Source of the DNA: Sweltsa coloradensis
Taxonomy: Eukaryota > Arthropoda > Insecta > Plecoptera > Chloroperlidae
Length of the DNA: 64,000 nucleotides
NCBI GenBank assembly: GCA_024449915.1
Contig: JAMZAV010000902.1
Coordinates: 124,001 to 188,000, forward strand
Direction of reading: 5' to 3'
The position numbers were made by a program, and so were the translations under genes. Under the pieces are notes generated by a model. The model had not been told where the DNA came from. It was given only the letters and a program-made list of their open reading frames with translations, and ran no database searches. This document shows, piece after piece, positions 49,201 through 60,739 of the stretch (within the stretch, counting starts at the first letter, position 1; each line of letters opens with the position of its first letter).

Positions 49201-49383
49201 ATGACATATTTATGTTTTGTTAGGAGCAAAGCAGTCACTTGTCTCCCGATTTAACACCTTCTTTAATGTATTTTAATTGTTTTGGCGTCCAGATGGCCGT
49301 GGTAATGTAACTTCAATGCCGCCAGGATCGCTGTTGTTAGTTGTCTCCCGTTTTACAGCCCTCTTTCCTGTATTAAACGTAGT

Positions 49384-50155
49384 TGGATGAGCGTAGCGAG
49401 CGTATCGAGCGAAGCGAAGATTCCATTCTACTACACTGGAGAAAAAAATCCGGAATGTTTTTTTTTTCTTTTCTTTTTTTCTTTCCTTTTTGTGTGTTTG
49501 TTAACACGATTCCGGCTAAACCGATACTCCAATTGCGATGAAATTTTATGGAGGCCTTCGAAATCTCTGAACTTAGAACTGCCACGTTTTTGAGCGCAAT
49601 CGAAAAATTATTTCTCATTAAAATCGCAATTTTACGATTTTTTCGATTTAAAAAAAATTTCTTCGACTTATAACACCTACATGCTTTATTCGATTTTAAT
49701 GATTTTTTTCACAGAACCTTAATTTTATGAATTTAGGTATTCGTGTGAAATTTGAGCGCAATCGAAAAATTATTTCTCATGAAAATCGAAATTTTACGGG
49801 TTTTTTCTTTTTTTAAACAATTCTTTGACGTATAACACCTACATGCTTTATCCGATTGTAATGATTTTTTCACAGATCCTTAATTTTATGAATTTATATA
49901 TAAGTGTATAATTTGAGCAGTATCAAATAATTATTTCTTATGAAAATCGAAATTTTACGATTTTTTTCTTTTTTAAAATTACGATTAATTTTTTTTTTAA
50001 AAGTTAATTTTTTATATAATTTAATTTAATTTTTAAAATCTTCAACTTAGTAATGATTTTTTCACAGAACAACAGAAAATCCGCATAACACATGGCAGCT
50101 CAATGCACCAATTACGCTCATCCAACAACGCGGCGGGACTTAAGCGTTTTCCTAG
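49384..50155 (+). mobile_element. Rolling-circle-like element, copy 4
   Basis: Same ends and same inner repeats as copies 1 and 2, including the unit beginning GACTTATAACACCTACATGC. T lies on both outer sides. Confidence 0.88.
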
Positions 50156-50238
50156 TGTTTTATTACGGTATTCGCATACGGTGCGCTCTGTGCGTTCGAT
50201 TAGTCGATAAATAATCCGGTCAGACAGGCGCCGACCGA

Positions 50239-50315
50239 TTGCGCCATGGGTCGTTTTAAACTCAAAGAACTCGCCCTGCTTCCAAGGTTAAGGGTTCGAT
50301 TCCCCTTTACGCAGA
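50239..50315 (+). repeat. tRNA-like sequence with T run
   Basis: B box GGTTCGATTCCCC with a weak tRNA-like upstream part, followed at 50317 by a run of eight Ts that could end Pol III transcription. No canonical cloverleaf by eye. Probably a tRNA-derived SINE head. Confidence 0.45.
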
Positions 50316-50379
50316 GATTTTTTTTGTCTGATGTGGACATAAGTCCAACAATTTTTTACAATTCAGGCATGAATGTGGA

Positions 50380-52148
50380 GTAGAAATCCACTTGTTGGCC
50401 AGTTGGCCAGTGGTGGGTGCGGGGTACAGGGGTGCCCAAAGGGTTAATTGTGCTGTTTTTTGTAACTGTTTTGATTTTTTTAAGGCAAAACCGTTGAACA
50501 AAATCTATTTTTAAATTTTGATTCGTGTAACGATTGACAAATAAAATTGTATCCATATTTTTATTTTCTTTATGTACCGGAAATAACTTTTTTGAGTTTT
50601 CCAAAATCAAAGTCAAAATGGCCCTAAATTGCCCGTTTCGTTTAGAACTGATGTATTATGTTAGGGTGAATATTTGTAAGTGGAAATCCACTTGTTGGCC
50701 AGTTGGCCAGTGGTGGGTGCGGCGTACAGGGGCGTCCAAAAAGTAAATTTTGGGGTATGATTTTCAACTTTTTTTTAATGCCAAAACGTTAAACAAAATA
50801 GATTTTGTTGTTGCTTGAGATTTGTGTGAGGATTTGAAAATAGAATGTAAGGCATATTTTTATTTTCTCGTATGTCCCGGAAATAACAATTTTGTTTTTC
50901 CAAAATCAAAATCAAAATGGTTCCAAATTGACCGTTTTGGTTAAAACTGATAAATTATGTTAGGGTGAATATTTGTTAGTGGAAATCCACTTGTTGGCCA
51001 GTTGACCAGTGGTGGATGCGGCGTACAGGGGCGTCCAAAAAGTAAATTTTGGGTATGATTTTCAACTGTTTTAATTTTTTTATGCCATATCGTTGGACAA
51101 AATCTATTTTGGGCTTTAGATTCGTGTGAGGATTTGAAAATAGAATGTTAAACATATTGTTATTTTCTCGTATGTCTCGGAAATAACAATTTTGAGTTTT
51201 CCAAAATCAAAGTCAAAATGGCCCCAAATTGCCCGTTTTTTGTTAAAACTGCTAAATTAGGTTAGGGTTGTTATTATTTAGTAGAAATCCACTTCTTGGC
51301 CAGTGGTGGATGCGGCGTACAGGGGCGTCCAAAAAGTAAATGTTGGGTATGATTTTCAACTGTTTTTTTTATGCCAAATCGTTGGACAAAATCTATTTTG
51401 GGTTTTAGATCCGTGTGAGGATTGAAAAATAGAATGTTAGTATACTTTTATTTTTTCGCATGTCCCGGAAATAACAATTTTTAGTTTTCCAAAATCAAAG
51501 TCAAAATGTCCCCAAATTGCCCGTTTTGTCAAAACTGATAAATTATGTTAAGGTTTTTATTATTTAGTAGAAATCTACTTGGTGGCCAGTTGTCCAGTGG
51601 TTGATGCGACGTACAGGGGCGCCCAAAAAGTAAATTTTGGAGATTATTTTTAACCATTTTTTATTTTTTGGATGAGCGTAGCGAAGATTCCTTTTCACTA
51701 CACTGGACAAAAAAATCCGGAATGTTTTTTTTTTTTCTTTCTTTTTTTTGTATTTTTGTGTGTCTGTGAACACGATTCCGGCTGAACCAATACTTAAATT
51801 GCGATAAAATTTTATGGAGGTCTAAAAAATCTCTGAACGAAGAACTGCACGGAGGGAAAAATCGATCAAAAAATTATTCTTATGAAAATCGCAATTTTAC
51901 GATTTTTTCGATTTTTAAAAAAATTACTTCGACTTATAACATCTACATGCTTTATCCGATTGAATGATTTTTTCACAGAACTTTAATTTTATGAATGAAT
52001 AATTCGTGTGAAATTTGAGCGTTATCGAAAAATTATCTATTAAAAAAATCGCAATTTTACGCTTTTTTCGTTTAAAAAATTACGCTCATCCATCAACGCG
52101 GCGGGACTTAAGCGTTTTCCAGTTTAATGCCAAGTCGTTGTACAAAAG
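50380..52148 (+). repeat. ~300-bp tandem repeat, five units
   Basis: The phrase (G)AAATCCACTTGTTGGCCAGT and variants start at about 50383, 50683, 50981, 51283 and 51571. Each unit then has GGTGCGG.GTACAGGGG, GCCAAA.CGTTG.ACAAAAT, GTCCCGGAAATAAC and CCAAAATCAAAGTCAAAATG. The fifth unit is split by the element at 51669-52122; ATGCCAAGTCGTTG resumes right after it (52126). Confidence 0.93.
51669..52122 (+). mobile_element. Rolling-circle-like element, copy 5, inside the 300-bp array
   Basis: Starts TGGATGAGCGTAGCGAAG and ends GCGTTTTCCAG (variant of CCTAG). Other monomers show the undisturbed T-rich site before ATGCCAA, confirming insertion at T|T and giving both element boundaries. Confidence 0.9.
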
Positions 52149-52149
52149 T

Positions 52150-52490
52150 CACGAAAATATCGCATTCCTAATCGGAAAAAAATCACAAAAGTACGATAAT
52201 CACAAGAAGTATTTGATCGATTGTACCCAAAAACGTGGCAGGTCTAAGTTAGATAGATAGATAGATATAGATAATCGTCTTTATTTTCCAGGCGGGATCA
52301 AGGCCAGCTAAACCTTTTCTTCGATTTCGAAGATTTCGAAGGTCCCCTCCACCAATTTTCATCAAGATCGCATAAGCCGTTTGCCCGGTAGAGAGCGAAC
52401 AAACAGAAAGCAAAAAACACACTTGAGCTATTTTTTTTTTTTGGGGGGGGGGGGGTCAGTGAAATTGAAGTCTTCGCTTTGCTCAGCCAA
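52150..52490 (-). mobile_element. Rolling-circle-like element fragment, subfamily 2
   Basis: On the minus strand begins TTGGCTGAGCAAAGCGAAGA, then CTTCAATTTCACTGACC, like copies at 57.9-58.4 and 59.5-60.6 kb. The 3' CTAG end is missing. A (TAGA)n stretch followed by TAATCGTCTTTATTTT (52244-52282) looks like the tail of a small LINE fragment inserted on the minus strand. Confidence 0.7.
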
Positions 52491-53387
52491 ACTTACACCT
52501 GGAAAATGATTTTTAACGTGTTTCAATACATTTGCTACACATAAAGAATGTCCGTATCCCAATTAAATTAAGGATTTTAGTTTGTCAGGCACCTACATCT
52601 CCCTGATTGTCTTTTTCACATTCATGGAAGGGTGACATACCATGGTAACACCTCAAAAACACCAAAATGAGGCTTGATGTATAAATGGTGCGAGTATGTT
52701 AGTGCACCGTGGATTGGCTTGTTCAGACGACAGGCGTCGTCTTTTTTTAGCGAAGAAAAAACATTTACTTTTTTAACAAAAAATTTTCCGTTTTGAATTT
52801 TGTTTTACAATTTTCCACTGATTTAAACCATATATTGTAGTTATAATTATATTATTTAACTTTTATCCTATTCGCTGTCGAAACTATTCACGAAGTAGGG
52901 CAATAAATATTATAAGAAAATACATGCAAACTGTACCAGGATTATTTGAAAAGAAATGTGTATTTTAGATGTTTGGTCCATCTAAAAGTGAGATTTTGAA
53001 ATTGGCAGAATGAAGAAACATAATTAAAAACTATGTTATTAAAAAAGAACATAAAAATATGCTTGCCTTTGTGTGTGTTGTGTTACATAAATATATTTAC
53101 TGTAAATCAAGATTTCACATTATACCAGTTTATAACCTACAAAAGAGTGAATTGAAAAAATAGATAAATGGTTTGTATGAAAAAAACACTCTTATCCTTC
53201 TAAAATAAAGTGGTTAAATCTAGCAAGCGGTGGATAATACCAAGAATACAATATACACTTCGTTTATAACTACATTGTTGCCTAAAGTGAGATATTATGC
53301 ATTGTTTACATTTAGTATATAATAAAGAAATACTCGCCATTATTATATTAAATCAACAGTCTACCAGTACATTGAGCAGATACTAGA
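52491..53387. other. No gene seen
   Basis: AT-rich, apparently unique DNA with no open frame of interest. Confidence 0.4.
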
Positions 53388-55010
53388 ACTGATAAATTTT
53401 GATAAATTAATAAGAGAATCAATATCTGACCAAGCCTGGCCAACAGTTCCAAATCTATGTATGGGGAATAGATCGCGTTTTTCTATTTTCTCAAATATGC
53501 AACAAAGATAAAATATAGTGAATGGCTTTTAAACCTGGTTCTATTATAACATCAAAACATTATTTTTTTAAATGGGCACACTGCAAATAATATTGCCTCT
53601 TCAAAATAACTTCAAACTTCAAATTATTCGCCCTAGCACTCCATTCAAAGTAGGCCTAGGTAGATGTGTTTATGCGATATTAATTTTCAACTGTTTTTAG
53701 AGGTTGACTGAGAGAAAAAAGTTTTTTTTTATTGTCTTTCCTGCAAATTTTTTCGTTTGGTGGTAAACTTCGGTACAAAATGCATGTAAAACTACTAGGA
53801 AAACGCTGAAGTCCCGTCGCGTTGTTGAGCGAGCACCGGTACGTGCAAAACGACCAGAAAACGACATTCCCATATTGTTACATACCAATAAGTCTTTAAG
53901 GTCTTGACCGATTTAGCTGAAAATTTGTAAAATAGGAGAGAATGGATAAATCCGCCGCCATCTAGAGGACCTTGACATCATTTCTTTGGGAAAACTATTT
54001 TAACTCTTTGATAACAAATAATACACTGCTTCCTCGATAGTATTTAGATTACTTCTAGGTGGCAGTGCATAGTGATTCTCGTGCGACTTTTCGTTGCCAT
54101 GGTAACGTTATTTTTGTTAAAATGTAATTCCTATCTACACTACTTAAGGTCTTAACCGATTAAGCTGAAAATTTGTAAAAAAAGGAGAGAATGTTGTACT
54201 TATTGACCCTGCAAAATTTCATAACGATCGGAACATTTCTTTTTAATATATAACTATTTTTTTTTTTTTTATAACCAACGATAGGATTTTGTTCAAAAAC
54301 TATACAGCAAACCCGCCTAGGTGGTATGTACATGTGTGCAAAATTTCAGGTCGATCAGAGAAACGGTGCGACCTGTACCGAACAGTAACAGAAAAAAAAA
54401 CAAAAAAAACAGACATTCGAGCCATAAGAGTTAAGTGGAGACGCTCGCTGCGCTCGCTCAAAAAAATTCGCAAGAAAGACATTTGTAAAAAAAACTTCCA
54501 ACTTCGTTCAATATTCCCTTTTTAATCGTACTTTGAAAAATATAAATTTTAATTTTTCACTTTGTAGGTTGGTCTATTTATCTTCGTTTTTTAAGGTGAC
54601 TGTGCTATGATTATTCAGCTTCTTTGATTGATGATGATTGATATCTACACACATCTTCATGCTCGCCAACAATTTGAAAGGAACATTTCGATTTGGTAAG
54701 TTTGTTAAGCACTTGTTAAGCACTTGTTTGTTTGTTGTTTGTTGTTTGTTATATGTTTCAATTTAAAATGGTTCGCTGTATTTGAAACTTTCTGAATAAA
54801 TAAAAAAATAAAAAAATAAAAAACTTGTACCTTATTATCTATCAAGTAGTAATCTAAGTTGTAGTAGTTGTCGTACGGAGCGCCCTAGTTTCTCACGTCA
54901 ACATCGTATTACTCTTGCTAATTACTGTGGAACTAACTGTCGGCATGGATACCAGTTGAGCACTAATGGAATCGTTGCTGACGTCTACTGGACGGACTTG
55001 GTTTTAGTTA
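53388..55010 (+). repeat. Dispersed repeat R2, copy interrupted by a rolling-circle-like element
   Basis: Matches 39945-40756 on both sides of an insertion at 53795-54460. The break falls between GCATGTAAAACTA and AATTCGCAAGAAAGAC, which in the other copy are joined as GCCTGTAAACTTAAAAATTT and GCAAGAAAGAC. Confidence 0.88.
53795..54460 (-). mobile_element. Rolling-circle-like element, copy 7, subfamily 3
   Basis: On the minus strand begins TGAGCGAGCGCAGCGAGCGT and ends GCGTTTTCCTAG. It differs internally from the other subfamilies, with TTCAGGTCGATCAGAGAAACGG-type phrases (interrupted by single differences) but keeps the 3' stem AACGC..GCGTT. The uninterrupted repeat R2 confirms its limits. 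Confidence 0.85.
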
Positions 55011-55330
55011 AATGGCGCGCCGAGTCCCCCAGCATGCAATGCAAGGCCTCGCGCCGGTTTCGTCCTGTTTGCTGTGCGAATTCCACACCACATGTGTCGT
55101 CTAGCGAAGCCAATGCCTAGCTAACAGTTACAAAGCAGTTTTATCACGGGTCATTCGATGCTCTTTGTACACACATGACGTCATGAACTCTGTTGGCTGA
55201 CATATGTCGTGCGTCGGGGCGCGTCCTAGTTCGGGGCCATATTCCCCAACATAATTAAAGACAATGTCGAAGACGAGCAAATGACGTAAATGAATATAAA
55301 GAATTGACGTATTAGTAAAAAAATGTAAGG
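55011..55330. other. No gene seen
   Basis: A locally GC-rich block (GGCGCGCCGAGTCC at 55014) between R2 and the LINE. It may be part of the LINE 5' side, but no reading frame supports this. Confidence 0.3.
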
Positions 55331-57040
55331 CCTTAAACTTTTGTTTAATCTTATAGATTTTAATCTGTCAACAGATTTTAATTTTGTTTTTAGCAATTAC
55401 CCGCCCTGGTCTACACCAGAGCCGATTATTATATTCGACCTTTGTCGTTCGGATAAAAATTCTACTTGCGATAGTTTTTTCAAAATTAACTTTAGAAAGA
55501 TTGGCCAAGAACATCAAAGGTTTACTTTGGTATTCACAGATGGCTCCAAAATTGACAACAAGGTTAGAAGTGCTTTTTATTGCTCCACCTTAACTGAACG
55601 TTTCAGGCTAAGCGACGTGTGTTCAGTTTTCACTGCAGTTATTCGCCATCCGTGAAGCTCTTAAATACATTCTACGTTGTCGTTGTGGAGAATAGTTTTT
55701 GTGTTCAGATAGCTTAAGTTCACTTCAAGCTATAAAAAACTCATGTATTCAAGTCATCATTTGGCACAAGACATCCAATTCTATTTATAAAAACTAACCC
55801 CTAAAGGGTTATATAATAGAGTTTTGCTGGATACCTGGACACGTGGCATAGGGGGAAATGAACACGCTGATCGGGCTGCTAAAGAAGCTTCCCAGCGTCG
55901 CGACTTTGACTTCTATCTAGTTCCCATTCCAGATGTCAAGAGTGGATTCAAGCGAGTATTGTTGGATTTGTGACAAGCATCTTGGGATGTGTTGCAAAAT
56001 AACAAATTGCCTAGTGTGATGCCCGCATTGACTAATAAAATTCGTCCACCTACGTCTCGGCTCTCACGTAGAGAAAAGGTGGTATTGTCTAGAACTCGTA
56101 TAGGCCACACACGCCTAACTCACGGATATCTCTTAATCAGAGAAAAGTTTATTCCCATATGTGAATCATGTGATGTACCTTTAACCGTACATCATATGCT
56201 AGCAGAATGTACCAAATATGATGCCTTGCGCACGCAATTTGATCTCTACCAATCATACGAAGAACTTCTATCATATGATAACGGCGACAAACTTTCTAAA
56301 TTTTTCATCCATAGTAATCTATTTAACAAAATTTAATTCACATCATACACATTTCTTTCTTTTTTTATTTCCATTCACATACATGGCAAACACACATCGT
56401 ATAGCAGGAAGAATAGTTAAGACATATACTAAGTGATGTACTCCACGAGTTTCACTGGCGAAGAGAACGATGTATTTTCCAGTTTCCCGAAAATCTCAAC
56501 CGTCAGTTTTGAAAGAAAACTCAAACTGCTCTGATGATGACAGCCAATGAGAAGACTTCTACACCGGCCATAGGAGAATAACCATTCACAGATCAACCAG
56601 CGTTTATCTCAGACGGAGCTTCAGCTGACCTTCCAGTACTGCCAACTATACTGTTATCTCAAATCTTTGTAACGAGGCAAACAAGGACCAAGACCTCGAC
56701 CGTTTTAGGGAAAGAAACTAGGAGTGAAAAGCAACCAACCACAATATACAATTTCTTTCTTCTTTTCTTTTCATTCCCCACCTTTTTTTATATTTGATTC
56801 ATTCATAAATTGCTTTTAATATCCTTTTTATTTGTTATCAAATTTGTTCAGTTTTTAATGCATTGTTCTAATATTACTATTTCAAATATTTACTTAAATG
56901 TAGTTAATTGTTGTGTCTGCATCTATGTAGTTAGATTTATTTAGTTGTCCTCCTTTGTAAATCAGTTTTTATAACTGAATAGGATAGACGTTAAATAAAA
57001 AAAGAAAAATAAAGAAAAATAAAGAAATTCAATAAAGTGT
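55331..57040 (+). mobile_element. 5'-truncated I-like LINE
   Basis: Holds an RNase H-like domain, a C-terminal zinc-knuckle-like region, and a long 3' UTR ending in GAATAGGATAGACGTTAAAT and an A-rich tail of AAAATAAAG units. At least three other fragments of the same family occur in the window (11949, 38615, 43225), and a related tail occurs in 47.4-47.9 kb. Confidence 0.85.
55400..56336 (+). pseudogene. LINE RNase H and C-terminal domain remnant
   Basis: The first part reads FTLVFTDGSKIDNKVRSAFY, with the TDGS box of the RNase H first aspartate, then FRLSDVCSVFTAVI. A second piece in shifted frame reads CWIPGHV and GNEHADRAAKEA, the terminal RNase H motif. A third piece, 55989-56336, carries SRTRIGHTRLTHGYLL and a CESCDVPLTVHHMLAEC zinc-binding array. 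Stops and frameshifts separate the pieces, so it is dead. RNase H presence favours the I/R1/LOA groups over Jockey proper. Confidence 0.88.
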
Positions 57041-57755
57041 TAACTCCAAAACACTTACAATACTCTACTACCAACATATAATACAAAGTTAAATTATATA
57101 TTATGTGCTTCGCTATCCGAACACGCTAACACATTTACATAGAAGCTGATCAGTCATGCCGTCATGAAACTGAGAATGATCTTGAAAACTGTCATAATCA
57201 GGGGTAATTAGGTATCTGACAAACCTTTCCCGGTTTTGGTTGGGATACGAACATTCCTCCTTTGTGAATAAATACACAGTGATTCAAATTAAACAGGTTG
57301 TCTTATTGAAAGAAAAAATTAGAAAATAAAACCGGAAATATCTTAATCTAGGTTTTAATAAACCCTTTTCTAGGCTTATAACTAACGTAACTATAGAAAC
57401 ATAACAATCTACTACAGTGTATGAAAAACGAAGTGTTGGGAGGATGTTGCATTATTTTGCATGCTTATATTGTTACATGGTTTAGCAATTCTTTCACAAT
57501 ACATTTTATCCCCCCCCCCCCCATAAAAAAGTATTTATGATGTCACAGTTTTTTTACCAAGTTATTCCCCCCTCATATTGTCAGTTTGTAACCCCCAACT
57601 CCCCCTGCCAGTTTCCATGAATAATCATAATTATACAGGTCTAACTAATATTTTTTACTGTTAAAAATCAAATTTTCATATTATTTACATTAGTAAAATA
57701 AGTAATTATTCTTATTCGTTTTATTATTAAATGACAGCAATTGTCATTAAAGTAT
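57041..57755. other. No gene seen
   Basis: AT-rich DNA with a C homopolymer at about 57510-57522. Nothing recognisable. Confidence 0.4.
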
Positions 57756-57828
57756 GCCCCGACTGGGAATCGAACCCAGAAACTCAAGCTTACCGCTCCA
57801 TAGCTCTAACCAATTGAGCTATCGAGAC
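57756..57828 (-). tRNA. tRNA-like sequence, probably a pseudogene
   Basis: Exactly 73 nucleotides. Seven-pair acceptor stem (GTCTCGA with TCGGGGC, two G-U pairs), four-pair D stem (GCTC/GAGC), perfect T arm (CTGGG TTCGATT CCCAG), A box TAGCTCAATTGG and B box GGTTCGATTCC. The 17-base anticodon arm does not pair and lacks U33, so a working anticodon cannot be assigned. No CCA is encoded. Either a tRNA pseudogene or a SINE head without its body. Confidence 0.5.
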
Positions 57829-57855
57829 ACAAGACACACCTTCATTAAATTGCTA

Positions 57856-58432
57856 CTAGGAAAACGCTTTAGTCCCGCCGCGTTGATGGATGAGCTTTTT
57901 TGTAAGTTTTTAGTTTGCGTAGGACCACTTTTCCTTTGCAAGTGCTTTTTCAATGCATTGTAGGTGATTGTTGTCAAGTTTCTATTGTTACTTGTTAATT
58001 GTTATTATAAACCTAAAAAAAATCATATTAAAACCCTTATTTCTATAGATTCTGGCTAACTTTTTCAACTTTTTCTTTCAAAAGGTACTACATCACCATA
58101 ACCTTAATGTCCATGTGAAATATGAACGTTGTAGCCCCACCCGTTTGGTCAGAATCGGCCCAAATGTCACGAAAATATCGCACTAAAAATCGAAAAAATT
58201 GTAAAAGTACGATATTCATGAGAAATATTTCATCGATTGTACCCAAAAACAATACACCTCTAAGTTTAAAGATTTCGAAGGACCCCTCCAATTTCCATCA
58301 AGATCGCTTCCGCCGTTTTCCCGGAATCGTGCTAACAAACAGACAAAAATACAAAAAAACAAAAACAAAAACAAAAAAACATTGGAGCTAAATTTTTTGG
58401 GGGGTCAGTGAAATTTGAAGTCTTCGTTTCGT
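57856..58432 (-). mobile_element. Rolling-circle-like element, copy 8, subfamily 2
   Basis: 3' end CTAGGAAAACGC complement at 57856. The 5' part on the minus strand is CGAAGACTTCAAATTTCACTG, interrupted at the very end (the GGATGAGCG start is lost). Contains one copy of the 176-bp unit that is repeated four times in 59.7-60.4 kb. Confidence 0.8.
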
Positions 58433-58827
58433 TTATTTAATTAAATTGCTTATGGTCAATAGTAGACAAGTAGCGAATTATTCAATGCACTAAAGATTGA
58501 TATTTACGTTCGATCCAGGAGAACAATTAACTGCGCCTCGTAGATTCTATGGGTGTCCACAACAGTAAAACGGGCTGACTTTTGTCTCAGATTTTGTCAA
58601 GACTGAGAGGACAATCCTTCATTAGTACTTGGCGTTCTTTTGTTCTGCTCCTTGCCGACTCTAAGCGTTCTACAACCAGCTGCTAAGAAACGACTCAGCA
58701 AGTGTGTTAAACGTAATGGGGTCGACTGTGTCAAAGGAATTATACTACTCTCACTTAGTTTTTAGATTCAATCAGTTTTTAACTTCTGATGTAGACTCAA
58801 ATCTACCAGTTATTCGCTAAGAAATAT
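58433..58827. other. No gene seen
   Basis: No recognisable feature. Confidence 0.4.
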
Positions 58828-59070
58828 GTAAACGGTGACTTCAGAGCCGCCCTAGCAACGAGTGACATAATACATTCTTGGATTTCCGAATAAGCCTTGT
58901 TGATTCTGGCGCTGTCCGCGAGTTGAATCGTGTCCAGCTTGATTGATCGGTTATTCCTACTTAAAAAAAGCCGGTCTCTAATTGCTCATAGTCGCTCGTC
59001 GGTTGTGTAGACGCCTACAGGTTTGGCTTGGTCCGATTTATTAAAATTTGCTGTCTACCGATGAAAACCA
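58828..59070 (+). repeat. Dispersed 250-bp repeat, copy 3
   Basis: Same landmarks as copies at 12.2 and 25.7 kb: TGTAAACGGTGACTT, AGCAACGAGTGACATAAT, CTGGCGCTGTCCGCG, AATCGTGTCCAGCTTGATTG and TTTGGCTTGGTC. Confidence 0.8.
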
Positions 59071-59502
59071 GTTGTGTGGCCGAGTCAGCCGACACCAAAA
59101 ACGATTTTTTAAATATATTTATTTGTTTATTTTTTGAAATTATAACAAACAATGAACACCTGTTTGCTAACAAAATTAAATGTGGGTATAACTAACATAA
59201 TACGCACCATAGATATTAAACATCTATAGTAGGCTAGATCCGCAGTCATAATTCCACTTCCGTGTCATTTTGAAACCATCTTGAAAGACCTGTTTGCATG
59301 TTAAGTAAATGGGAGCGATTTGTAGCCCAAATAGTTCTCAAGATTGCCGCCAGGTTGACAGGTGAGCATACTAAACAAAAACAACAAATGTTTACTAAAT
59401 TCCCTTATGCAATAACTTCTTATTGTTTCTGTTGATACATTACCATGCGGCACAAGCTAAAACCATATCAAACAATCCAGTAAAATACTTTATTACATTA
59501 AA

Positions 59503-60612
59503 CTAGGAAAACGCATAAGTCCCGCCGCGTTGATGGATGAGCTTTTTTAAGTTCTTGGTTTGCGTGGGATATTTTTACTTTTGCAAGTGCTTTGCTTTGC
59601 TGCCTATGCATTGTAGGTGATTGTTGTCAAGTTTATATTGTTATATGTTATATATTGTTGTTTATATTTACCGTAAAAACTTATATTAAAACCTTTATTT
59701 CTATGGATTCTGGCTAACTTTTTCAACTTTTTGTTTCAAAAGGTACTACATCACCATAACCTCAATGTCCATGTATAATATGAACGTTGAAACCCCACCC
59801 GTTTGGTCATAATCGGCCCAAATGGCACGAAAATATCGTACTAAACCGTAAAAAAACTTATATTAAAAGCTTTATTTCTATGGATTCTGGCTATTTTTTC
59901 ATCTTTTTGTTTTATAAGGTACTACATCACCATAACCTTAATGTCCATGTGAAATATGAACGTTGTAGCCTTACCCGTTTGGTCACAATCGGCCCAAATG
60001 GCACGAAAATATCGCACTAAACCGTAAAAAACTTATATTAAAAGCTTTATTTCTATGGATTCTGGCTAACTTTTACAACTTTTTCTTTCAAAAGGTACTA
60101 CATCACCATAACTTTAATGTCCATGTATAATATGACCGTTGTAGTCCCACCTGTTTGGTAAGAATCGGCCCAAATGGCACGAAAATATCGCACTAAACCG
60201 TAAAAAACTTACATTAAAAGCTTTATTTCTATAGATTCTGTTTAACTTTTTCAACTTTTTGTTTCATAAGGTACTACATCACTATAACCTTAATGTCCAT
60301 GTATAATATGATTATTGTAGCCCAACCCGTTTGGTCAGAATCGGCCCAAATGGCACGAAAATATCGCACAAAAATTCGAAAAAAATCGTAAAAGTACGAT
60401 ATTCATGAGAAATATTTCTTCGATTGTACCCAAAAACAATACACCTCTAAGTTCAAAGATTTCGAAGGTCCCCTTTAATTTTCATCAAGATCGGATTTGC
60501 CGTTTGCCCGGTAGAGAGCGAACAAACAGACAAAAAAAAAAAAAAAAAAAAAAACACCCGAGCTAAATTTTTGGGGGGTCGGTGAAATTGAAGTCTTCGC
60601 TTCGCTCATCCA
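59503..60612 (-). mobile_element. Rolling-circle-like element, copy 9, subfamily 2
   Basis: On the minus strand starts TGGATGAGCGAAGCGAAGAC and ends GCGTTTTCCTAG. The 3' stem AACGC..GCGTT is kept while the loop differs (ACTTATG instead of ACTTAAG). Contains the four-unit 176-bp array. Nested in the TIR element 59208-60731. Confidence 0.9.
59680..60375 (+). repeat. 176-bp tandem repeat, four units
   Basis: CTTATATTAAAA or a variant starts at 59680, 59857, 60032 and 60208 (steps 177, 175, 176). Each unit has TTTCTATGGATTCTGG, AGGTACTACATCACCATAAC, AATGTCCATGTA, CCGTTTGGTCA and CACGAAAATATCG. A single unit occurs in copy 8. Confidence 0.95.
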
Positions 60613-60739
60613 AAAACACCAAATCGCCATCTTGAATATGGCAGATTGATTCTTTAATTTGCAACGCTCGCGCCTGTGCGTAGGTATTGGAGACTGCGTA
60701 TCTAGCCTACTATAGGTGTTTAATATCTATGATACGCAC

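Larger units (their letters stand above)
59208..60731. mobile_element. MITE with perfect 8-bp target duplication, hosting a nested element
   Basis: Starts CATAGATATTAAACATCTAT and ends with the complement. The inverted repeats run for about 45 bases with few differences. ATACGCAC flanks both ends (59200-59207 and 60732-60739). Removing the nested element (59503-60612) leaves about 414 bp. It has no transposase. Its 8-bp duplication and CA start resemble the MITE at 45857, but the ends are unrelated. Confidence 0.93.

Noticed and set aside
48982..49618. Recurrent peptides from the rolling-circle-like elements (for example at 48982, 49373, 51564, 24589 and 38755)
   Set aside because: They are translations of the element 5' ends in different frames and orientations, with no shared reading frame maintained.
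50380..52148. CRISPR-like or other spaced-repeat array
   Set aside because: Long 300-bp near-identical monomers in a eukaryotic repeat context; an ordinary tandem repeat.
57756..57828. Functional tRNA gene
   Set aside because: Length, acceptor, D and T arms fit, but the anticodon arm does not pair and lacks U33, so no anticodon can be assigned; kept as tRNA-like.
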